Source of the DNA: Liolophura sinensis
Lineage: Eukaryota > Mollusca > Polyplacophora > Chitonida > Chitonidae
DNA: 64,000 nucleotides
Direction: 5' to 3'
Assembly: GCF_032854445.1 (NCBI RefSeq)
Contig: NC_088295.1
Span: 34,938,510 to 35,002,509 of the forward strand
In this document: positions 11,301 to 23,300 of the stretch, one piece after another
Numbering within the stretch: the stretch's first letter is position 1
How the letters are laid out: every line of letters starts with the position of its first letter
Notes under the pieces: model-generated
Databases searched by the model: none
Told to the model about the DNA's origin: nothing
Seen by the model: only the letters and a program-made list of their open reading frames with translations
Translations under genes and position numbers: made by a program

Positions 11301-14300
11301 GGAAAATGTGAGCATAACTCTCGTCCATCATACACAAACCACGCACATTTCATGTGGCACCTGCATCCCTGTTAGATGTGAGGTTCTGGAAGGTATCCCT
11401 CAATTTCTGAGACAACATCACTGCGTATCCTAATGATATCTGCTGTAAATATAGAATTGTGGATAACTGAATAATCCATATGTGGGTTAATATATACTAA
11501 ATTATCCGAAAGGTATGCTCGAAGATACAAATGATGCAGTATGACGTGGAGTGCAGCCCATTTCTGGTAAATGCATTACCTCTTCTCCCATCCCTTGAAA
11601 GCCTCAACTCGGGATTGAAGTGAACTATTTTCCTGACAGACTGTTCAGTTGAACAATAGCGACACAAACTATACAGTGTATATATGGATTACATGTACAT
11701 CAGACTGAGTGACAACTGGTACAGGTATTTACTTTAGAAGCTGTTAGCAGATAACGAACATAAAATGCGGGATTAAAATATTATTTGAGAATTCAGACAA
11801 AAGCTGAAGATGACAGCTTGTATGTATCCTGCAGAGATTTTTAAGCAGCTTTCTGTAATTATCTTTATGCTGGCTGGTAGGCCTACTTATACTTGCGGAT
11901 GAAGAATTACCTGCTGTGAAATAAGGAAACATGCACATGTTGTTTCATCAAAACACCTGGTTATATGACAATTAAAACTTTTAATCACTTGGTCAGCAGG
12001 AATCCTCAACACCTGCATGACGGCCCGGTCACACCTGAGTGCCAAGGCTGGATATAACATACAGTTCACATTAAATGATTTAAATATTCTTTATTAAATG
12101 TCAAGCACAGATTTGGACAAACACCCATAACACAATATAGTTATAGAACGAAACATGCAGGACCTGGTATGTGCCGGCATACATACTTGTACAGTGTAGC
12201 CTAGGCCTGTATGAGTTTGTGGCATATGTGTCCAACCACATTCTTAGGCCTGTATATCGGGTATGGATAGACTCGGGGAATATTGTGAAAATATGTAAGT
12301 CTGAAACCCGAGCTTTCTATTTGAAAGGTTTCATGACTGGAACCACTGTTGTAGTTGTTTATTTGAATTTGTATCTTGCGTATACTCACATTGAAAGCCT
12401 CATTCAAGGCGAGAGAAAAAAACCCCAAACGAATTCAAATGACTTATGGGGACAGTTGCTAAGGAGTCATTTTCATATGTACACATCATACACTATATCC
12501 CATTGTGTATAATATATTGAGCACATTTTAAACATTTTTCCAGGCATAGGGAGGTGTGCCAGAAGAAAGTCGATGACATTTGTGCCATTTTAGACTCCAC
12601 TGGGAAAGTCAGGTTCTCTCAGAAACTCCCCACCCCAAACCATCTGTGCAGGTATGTACAGAGGACATCGTTAGCTACAGATTAATCACCAAAATTGGAA
12701 AGTTTGCCCTAGTGAACCAATCATACATACATGGCAGTGTTTGTTTTACCACCATTATACACTGTTTCTTCTGTTTTATTGTCTAGCAGAAACATGGTGA
12801 ATCATTAACTCAAGAATTAACGTCACAGCATTGCTAGAATAATAGCTTATTAATTTTTGTTAAAGACCATTTTTCTTCCACCTGTATGGCATGACTGTCT
12901 GTGGGTCATCTGCACTACCTTAACTAAGTAAGCAGATAGCAAACACCACCTACATGCAAAAATCACTAAACAATTAAGATTTATTCACAGCATTTTTTCA
13001 CAGATACATTTATAATTTGTCCCAATCTCATATTTAAATTGTTCCTTTCCTGTATGTATCTCACCTGGGAATCTTATTCCGCCTATAAACTATATCTCAC
13101 CTGTGAATCATACCTCACCAGTATGGCCAATGTCTAAGCTGTGAATCATACCTCATCTGTGTGAAGCATACCTCATCTATGTGAAGCATACCTCATCTGT
13201 GTGAAGCATACCTCATCTATGTGAAGCATACCTCATCTGTGTGAAGCATACCTCACCAGTATTGCCCATGTCTAAACTGTGAATCATACCTCATTTGTGT
13301 GAATCATACCTCATTTGTGAACCTTATCGCACCTGTGAATCTTCACCTGTATGAATCATATTTCTCATATAAAACATATCTCATTTGATTGGACCACATA
13401 TCACCTATTTGAGCTATCTTACTTGTATGATCTTGTATGAACAGTATCTGTACCAATATGAACAGTATTTTTACATGTATGAACAGTGTTATAGCTGGTG
13501 TATATTTGCAGAACTCTCCAGGTGTATTTTGAGCAGTGGTTAAGAATGATGCTATACTGGGACCCCAAAGCAAGGGGTGGAGGTATAGATCCAGATCAGA
13601 GACGCCCTAACTGTTTTGTCTTGCTGGACAACTTGTTGGAAATGAAGGTAAAGTACCAATTTGTCTACAGTGATGAAAGTATTTTTTGACATTGTTCTTT
13701 GTTACATAATACTCAGTCATATTGTTTATACTTCCAAAATCAAAAGGAAAGCTCACTTTTATCATCTTTTTGATATCATAAATGTTGCTTATACTTTAAA
13801 CACTTACATGCCAAGTTTCCTTCAAACATTGACATCTGTTAGCTTTATTTGCATATTAATTACCTTCTGGTTTGCAGATAGTCCATGTGCTGAATGTCTC
13901 GGCCAATCAGATGATGTCTTACCCAGTAGTGGAGAAGCAGACACTTCAGGAACTTCAGCGAATCCTTAGTGAGGAAACAAAAATTCCTGTGGAGGAACAG
14001 GAGATTTTGTTAGCTAGTGGCATTACTCCAGACCCTGAGAAGCCAGCTGCACAGTGCTGGTCTAAACCTGTAAGTGCGAGGCAAAGATTGCCATAAAATA
14101 CTGGTTTCAAAATTTATTTGACTTTTATCAAATTCTTACAGAGAATTTAATGGGATATGAAATTGTCAAAGCTAAATTTTAGGTACTGTACATTTATTCA
14201 AGTGTGACCATAGCTGCAGGTCTTAATACCCCAGACACACACCTTTCCACTGTCAGCCACTCATCATCGATTCTATAGACTATTAAACTTCATGGAACAC

Positions 14301-17300
14301 CACATACTAATTACAAGGAGTGTCATGATTGTCTGCTAAGTAAATATTAGCATACCAGGTTGGTGGCTCTGTAAATATTAGCCAATCATGTTGGTTGCTC
14401 TGTAAATGTTAACAAATAAGGTAGTATTCAGTGCTGCGGGCGGGCAGGATATACTCAACATGCAGCTATGTTTTATTTTCTTTTGTGAATTTATTGGTAA
14501 AACAGAATTATCTTGTATTAGGTTACATTCATCATGTCTTTATCTCCTGGTTTAATTTTTTTCCTTCTTTGCCAAATTTCCCTTGGTTTCAGGGAGAAGA
14601 GGATTGGATTGTGTTTCTGTTCAGGAAATCCACTTCAGTAATCAATAACAATGACAAACAGGCCAAACCTATCCCACTGATGGTACAGAACATCATCAGG
14701 GAGCCTAACACACTACTGCCATACCAGGTAAATCTGACCCACTGATGGTGCAGAACATCATCAAGGAGCCTAACACACTACTGCCATACCAGGTAAATCT
14801 GACCCACTGATGGTACAGAACATCATCAATGGGCCTAACACACTACTGCCATACCAGGTAAATCTGACCCACTGATGGTGCAGAACATCATCAAGGAGCC
14901 TAACACACTACTGCCATACCAGGTAAATCTGACCCACTGATGGTACAGAACATCATCAATGGGCCTAACACACTACTGCCATACCAGGTAAGTATGACCC
15001 ACTGATAGTACAGAACATCATCAAGGAGCCTAACACACTACTGCCATACCAGGTAAATCTGACCCACTGATGATGCAGAACACCATCAAGGAGCCTAACA
15101 CACTACTGCCATACCAGGTAAGTATGACCCACTGATGGTACAAAACATCATCAAGGAGCCTAACACACTACTGCCATACCAGGTAAGTATGACCCACTGA
15201 TGATGCACAACATCATCAAGGCGCCTAACACACCACTGCCATACCAGGTAAGTATGACCCACTGATGGTACAAAACATCATCAAGGAGCCTAACACACTA
15301 CTGCCATACCAAGTAAGTATGACCCACTGATGGTGCAGAACATCATCAAGGATCCTAACATACTACTGCCATACCAGGTAAGTATGACCCACTGATGGTA
15401 CAAAACATCATCAAGGAGCCTAACACACTACTGCCATACCAGGTAAGTATGACCCACTGATGGTGCAGAACATCATCAAGGAGCCTAACACACTACTGCC
15501 ATACCAGGTAAGTATGACCCACTGATGGTACAAAACATCATCAAGGAGCCTAACACACTACTGCCATACCAGGTAAATCTGACCCACTGATGGTGCAGAA
15601 CATCATCAAGGAGCCTAACACACTACTGCCATACCAGGTAAGTATGACCCACTGATGGTACAAAACATCATCAAGGAGCCTAACACACTACTGCCATACC
15701 AGGTAAGTATGACCCACTGATGATGTACAACATCATCAAGGCGCCTAACACACCACTGCCATACCAGGTAAGTATGACCCACTGATGGTGCAGAACATCA
15801 TCAAGGAGCCTAACACACTACTGCCATACCAGGTAAATCTGACCCACTGATGGTGCAGAACATCATGAAGAGGCCTAACACACTACTGCCATACCAGGTA
15901 AGTATGACCCACTGATAGTACAGGACATCATCAAGGAGCCTAACACACTACTGCCATACCAGGTAAATCTGACCCACTGATGATGCAGAACATCATCAAG
16001 GAGCCTAACACACTACTGCCATACCAGGTAAATCTGACCCACAGATGGTACAAAACATCATCAAGGAGCCTAACACACTACTGCCATACCAGGTAAGTAT
16101 GACCCACTGATGATGCAGAACATCATCAAGGAGCCTAACACACTACTGCCATACCAGGTAAATCTGACCCACTGATGGTGCAGAACATCATCAATGGGCC
16201 TAACACACTACTGCCATACCAGGTAAGTATGACCCACTGATGATGCAGAACATCATCAAGGAGCCTAACACACTACTGCCATACCAGGTAAGTATGACCC
16301 ACTGATGGTGCAGAACATCATCAAGGGGCTTAACACACTACTGCCATACCAGGTAAATCTGACCCACTGATGATGCAGAACATCATCAAGGAGCCTAACA
16401 CACTACTGCCATACCAGGTAAATCTGACCCACTGATGGTGCAGAACATCATGAAAAGGCCTAACACACTACTGCCATACCAGGTAAGTATGACCACTGAT
16501 AGTACAGAACATCATCAATGGGCCTAACACACTACTGCCATACCAGGTAAGTATGACACACTGATGATGCACAGCATCATCAAGGAGCCCACATACCAGG
16601 GAAATCTGACCCACTGATGGTGCAGAACGTCATCAAGGAGCCTAACACACTACTGCCAAACCAGGTAAATCTGACCCACTGATGGTGCAGAACATCATCA
16701 ATGGGCCTAACACACTACTGCCATACCAGGTAAGTATGACCCACTGATAGTACAGAACGTCATCAAGGAGCCTAGTACACTACTGCCATACCAGGTAAAT
16801 CTGACCCACTGATGGTACAGAACATCATCAATGGGCCTAACACACTACTGCCATACCAAGTAAGTATGACCCACTGATAGTACAGAACATCATCAAGGAG
16901 CCTAACACACTACTGCCATACCAGGTAAGCCTGACTTAAGCTATGCTTTGTATTATTGCTTGGTTTTGAGAATTTAATATTTTAAAGGATGTATAAAGGC
17001 TGATTTGCTTTGTCGTGTTAAATTAAACATAACCTTTTGATAATTGTGTTAATTTTAAATTTTCAGAGGTTATGTTTGAAATTGTTTGACAGGAGCAACG
17101 TAGAGCCTGGGCAGAGTCTGTCTGTTTTTGCCAGGAACAAGTGACTGACCTAAAGACCTTGATACTAGCCCAAAGAGCAGCCATGTAAGTCCATGTTCTA
17201 CACTGACCTCTCTCTCTCAGTTTGTACAGCTTGGATGTGACCTTTGTCTGTCTGTCCATTGTGTACATTCTGTGTGTGAAAGCCATGGTCTACACTGACC

Positions 17301-20300
17301 TTTGTCTGTCTGTCCATTTTGTACATTCTGCGTGTGAAAGCCATGTTCTACAGTGACCTTTGTCTCTCTGTCCATTTTGTACACTCTGTGTGGGAATGCC
17401 ATCTTCTATACTGACCTTTGTCTCTGTGCAGTTTGAACAGTCTATGTGTGAAGACCATATTATACAATAGCACTTCTGTGTTTTACCAGTTTGGATGTTT
17501 TGCGTGTAAACACCAAGTTTCTTCAGAAGAAGACAGAGATGATGCAGGATATTGGTCAACTACAGGCCAAGGGAGATTTCTTCAGAATGAGGTAAGCTGT
17601 GTGCCTTAAGTCTTTTTAAATAGATTACAGCTACACATGCTAGTAAAAGATTTAAGCATCTCTGACATACTTATACATGTAAGAAAGAATTTGGAATATC
17701 AACTGTTGAATTGAATTTTGGGGAGGTGAAGAATCCCAGATCTCACACAAATAATTGAAAAAAAAATTGTAAACTTTTAACACCCTACTACTGTTTTCAG
17801 CTTACAACATGACATCCAGCGATACAATGATCAGGCAGCTTCTGGAGGCATCAGTGAGTTCTGCAATTTTCTATATAAGCCAAGGCGGGGCCTCCGTGGC
17901 TCAGTTGGTTAGAATGCTAGTGCAGCATAATGACCCAGGAGTCTCTCACCAATGCGGTTGCTGTGAGTTCAAGTTCAGCTCATGCTGTCTTCCTTTCCTG
18001 TCGTATGTGGGAAGGTCTGCAGCAACCTGCGGATGGTCGTGGGTTCCCCCGGGCTCTGCCCGGTTTCCACCCACCATAATGCTGGCTGCCGTCGTATAAG
18101 TGAAATATTCTTGAGAACAGCGTAAAACACCAATCAAATAAATGAAATAAACATAAGCCAAGGCTGTCACACTTGAACTGTTTATAGGTTAATCTGAATG
18201 AGGTTGCTCAGTCGGTTAGCGCGCTAGCGAAGCGTAATGACCCAGGAGTCTCTCACTAATGCGGTCGCTGTGAGTTCAAGTCCAGCTCATGCTGGCTTCC
18301 TTTTCGGCCGGATGTGGGAAGGTCTGCCAGCAACCTGCTGATGGTCGTGGGTTTCCCCCCGGCTGTGCCCAGTTTCCCGCCACCATAATGCTGGCTGTCG
18401 TCGTATAAGTGAAATATTCTTGAATACGGTGTAAAACACCAATCAAATAAATAAATAAATAAATGAATGGGGTCATGTAGCACAAAACTAGATCAGATCT
18501 GCTTTGTGTTCTTTCGTTTCTGTCAAAATTTGGATGCTGTTAAATGTCTTATGAACTTGGTCAAGGATAGCGGGACAGTTATATAAAGTTTTAGCTGGGA
18601 CTAATATAATGTGATATTAGTTATGTCATTATGTTATATTAGTTTCAGGTTTTAGTTATTTCTGGGAATATGCTCTGTGCCAAAGTTACATCCAATCATC
18701 GCTTTACAGCGGCATTCTTTGAATACTTGGCACTGAAGATCACTGTCAGTGTTTTAAGAATGCTTGAGAGTTTTTGGAATTTTGCTGTTTTTTCTTCTTT
18801 CAGATTTAAAAGTCAAGGAAATTGTATTTTGAAAAGTTCGGATTTAAAGGTTATTCTTGATGATGAATAGATGTCTTTTATAAAAGAACATTCAGTGTAT
18901 CACTTAGATATGTGGATGCTTTCATTAATATGATTAAATTCCTTGAACATGTTGGGCCAAATTCATAAAGGTGTTTTAAAACTAACATGCATGTAAAAGT
19001 ACCAAACATGCAGTCAGCGCCTACTTAAACTTACTAATCAGCAGTTTATTAAATGTGATTAGAAAACGCATGACTAAACTTCAAACACTCACATCTAAAT
19101 AAAAAAGTGAAAGTTTAATCTCTGGTGATGATTATGGTCACCATAGTGTCTGACTATGAAAGTACTATGTGCTGTCATTCAGAGTCTGACCATATATAGT
19201 TCATGTAAAGCGAAACAGTCTTTTGACTTAATATTGACCAAAGGTTGAAATACACACAGTTGCTGCTGATTTTCCATTTGACTTGGTGGTAAATCACGTT
19301 TAAAAGCAGGATTTGACTTCACATGAATTGCTAACCCCAAACATAAAACTTTTGTGACTGCTATGCTCTTAGTATTTATATAATTACTTGACTATGGCAT
19401 CAAACATCAATCAAATATGTAAATAAATTTATATAGTTATTGTTGATGTATTACATCATAGTGGAATATGGAAAAATGTCACATGGCATTTATCCCAAAG
19501 CCATCCTCCCACAGCTAAATGTCTGATCATCTGAGCTCCTCTTTTACCACCTGGTCAATTAGCTGTCACAATTGTGTTTTAGCTCTGTGTAAAAGGTAAG
19601 CTTATTTTAAGTGCATGCCCCTTAAAACACCTTTATGAATGTGGCCCATCATGTTCTCACTGTTTTGATTTTGTTTAACTTGTCAAGACTGATTATCAGC
19701 GACTGTGATAAAAATGTGAACATCATATTATTTTGTCCACTAATAGCATCAAGTTCCATGTATGCGAAGTGGAAGAAGATGGGTGAAGATTTGAAGCAGA
19801 TAAAGGAGCTTGTGAGTGACAGATTAGAATACCTATTCACTATATTTATCTACATCACTATAGGCTCATATTTATGCAGCACTTTAAGACTTAACTTCAA
19901 GTTGACAAAGTTGTGTAAGCGGCCACCATTTGCAGCTGCATGACATGGACTTGCACACATTTAACAACATTAGATTTAGTTACATAGTACAGTACTATAG
20001 TAATGACTGATCATTAAATGTGAAAATGAGTCTTCATTTTAAAGATGAAGAGGTACATGCAGTTTGAAAGCTTGAAAAACATGACAGGAAAAAATATACT
20101 TTCAGCTTTTTATTGCTTTGAACAGCTCGAATAACCATTGATTTTGGTTAATTTCTGATAAAGAGTGCTACCTATTATGTGTTTTCAGAGTTGGCGTATG
20201 ACTGAACTTGATGAGCAGGCTCGAGCTTTACAGACCAAAATTGTTGAGTTGCACAAAAGCCCTTTTGCAAAATCAAAACAAACTGATGTTTTAGAAGAAC

Positions 20301-23300
20301 TGTGAGTATCTAGAGATTCATTTGTTAAAGGAAAAGTTCAACTTTAAATAAAGTAAGCATTGTCTGAAAGGCCATTTCATGCAGATTCCAATATGGATTT
20401 CCAAATATTTCAAAAAAATTTGGCATAAAATGAACATTGAAATTCTATAGAAGACATTTGGGACATGGACCTTAATTTTCCATAGGCGACAATGTTAATA
20501 TTTAGTGCTGTAGCTCAGTCCCAAACATTCCTTGACCAGTAAACTTTGGTGAATACCTGTCCCAGCCTGTGAGAAAGCAGCCATAAAAATCTTGACATAG
20601 GTTGGCTGTCAAAATCTGGACATTTCCATGCCAGCAGCTGGGAAGAGTGCCTTGCAATGCCTAAGTGACATCACTCACAGTCTCATCACCTGTCTCCTTG
20701 TGGCCTCTCACCCAGAACTTCAAGCTTTCATCATTAAAACTCATACCTGCCCAAAGCTTAGACAGATTCCATCTTTTTAATGCCAAGCATGCACCTGTAC
20801 ACAAAAAATGGCAGGCTGGCAGTGAAAAAAGACTTCACACCCTAAATTACACAGAATTACTTTCGTCCTCCTGAGAAACGGAAGTGCTAATAAGGTCCTC
20901 ATTCCATACTGCTCAAGCTGAAGGACAACAACATCACAGATTCATATTTTGGCTGCTAAACAGATTGCAAGTCCTTTTCTCTTTATTTGGATTTTATTCA
21001 CTGTAGAAAAAATATGGAAAAAATTCTGAAGACCAATTTGGAATTGGTGCAGATGGCCTGTTAGATGATGCACACTTTATTTTAAGGTGGTCTGTTCTTT
21101 TAATCGACAGCACAGCTTTGGCTGAGGGGTTAGATCAGATTTTGGTCTTTAAAATTGGTAATCTTCAGGACATGAGGCTCAGCACAAGGGAATTTGTCAA
21201 GCATTGGATGGGTTTGTATCGGTATACTGACTGGATGAGGCTTTATATTTTTTGTCTTTAGCATGGTATTCCAGTGTTGCAGCAGCACTAGGATTATGAA
21301 AGCTTTTGTCCAACCAGCTGCTGACATGTACCTGCTGTGGAAATTCTCAATACACAAAGTCCATCTTGTGAGGCATTTGTGTGAAACATGTTCTTCACTG
21401 GCCTCTAGTGCTGTAATGGGGAGGTGGCATATTTTTGAATCCTGTGAGGGGGTGCTAGCTTGAAACAGAACCTTAAGCCATTGTTACATCAAGAATGGAT
21501 TGTAGCATAATGTCTATACTTTTTGCACTGTATCAGATTCTATTGTAACGTTGTAGTATCTTTGATGTGATGTCATCATGATGAACCTGGGAAAGGCACA
21601 CTTGACATCAATAAAATGACATCGAGGTTCTGGTGCGGGTATTTGACGGGTTCCCATTGTTATGTCAGAAATGGATTGTTGCACAAAGTTACATTGTATT
21701 AGTTTTTATTATAACATACATGTAGTTCTGTCTTCAATGTGATGTTATCATGATGAGCTGGGAAAGGAATCTTGACGTCAATACAACAATGTCAAAATCC
21801 TGCTGTCCTCATTGAAGCCCTGTAAATGAGCAGATCGGTTTAATCTGTCTGTTGATTCTATTAATCAAACTGTTATAACATACATTAATGTTTTCCTTGT
21901 TTTTCAGTACAACCAAGGCTGAGAAGCTATATCAGGATCTGAGATTAGCAACCAAAGGTAACAGGTTTTTTGTGTGGTTTGGTACATGACCTTGAGGATG
22001 AGGTTGACTAGGTTTACATGTAGCATCATTCTGAAGGCTATCACTCAGACATAGGTGTTTAAGAAATTAGGAAGATTTTCAGATGCGATTTGGAACTTCA
22101 TAGATTACAACTTTGGGTGTCACTGTGAAAAAGTTTTAAACAAGTAATGAATTGTCTTAATTGTCATATGAATCTCATATCATGTAGTAAGTGCCAGAGC
22201 CAAAAAGGATTAGTAAATTTAGTACCAGTCTATACTACCAGTTACATGTTATATATTAGTACTACCTTACTGTCTCAGTCTTAATAGACATCACTGCATT
22301 TGTACATATATTTTACATATTTATATATTTACATATTTTAGAATACTTAATTTGGGTAACCCAAGTTGATGGAAAATCATTTGTCAGAAGGGCATCTGAG
22401 GTTGCCATATTGTCACGTGCATGTATAAAAAAGCTGCGAGACAGTGTTGCTATTACTGAAAATATTATGAAAGTAGATAAGTCTGCTAGTGAACTATATA
22501 AACTAAACCTATGTCACCTATGTGTTCACAGAGCAAAGGAGGACATTGAGTGACCACTCTCCCATGGTCAATGTCGTCCACAAGTGTGTGCTGGTCAGGC
22601 ACAAAGCAATGGCTGACCTCTATACACACCTGGGGTAAGCCTGCATGCTATTATTATCCTAACCATATAGGGTTCCTCATGTGTGGCTAACATTAACAGC
22701 ACTAATTTGTTCATTTACTTGGTGTTTAAAAGCTCACCTGTAGGAGAACCCCCTGCCTCGTGTTGCTGTGCTGGATACATTTAGTACTTTTTGAGATACT
22801 GCCCCTTTTACTTGTATTTTATTTGCTTATTTATTTAATTGTTGCTTAATGCTATAGTCAAGACGGGGGCCTCCGTGGCTCAGTCGGTTAGCGCGCTAGC
22901 GCAGCGTAATAACCCAGGAGTCTCTCACCAATGCGGTCGCTGTGAGTTCAAGTCCAGCTCATGCTGGCTTCCTCTCCGGCCATAAGTGGGAAGGTCTGCT
23001 AGCAACCTGCAGATGGTTGTGGGTTTCCCCCGGGCTGTGCCCGGTTTCCCGCCACCATAATGCTGGCCGCCGTCGTATAAGTGAAATATTCTTGAGTACG
23101 GCGTAAAACACCAATCAAATAAATAAATAAATATAGTCAAAACTTTTTCAGTTATACTATGGTGGTCAGTTATATGGGTGGGGGGTACCTCAGTGTTTGG
23201 GTTACAGCACTAATGAACTTTTCCACATGTGACAGCCAGAAATGCACACCGTATTGGAGGACAATGTGGCCTTATGCTAGGGTTAGGCTGCACAAAAGGC

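Noticed and set aside
14728..16928. Array considered as a CRISPR array
   Set aside because: Units are directly joined with no unique spacers, the unit is a copied exon boundary and the genome is eukaryotic.
14728..16928. Array considered as a run of coding repeats
   Set aside because: The 65-base period is not a multiple of three and the first unit gives an in-frame TGA after five codons; the protein family has no such repeat.
17418..17609. Open frame across IKK exon 11 in another frame
   Set aside because: The IKK-like sequence ([15 protein letters not shown]) is in a different frame starting at the acceptor at 17490.
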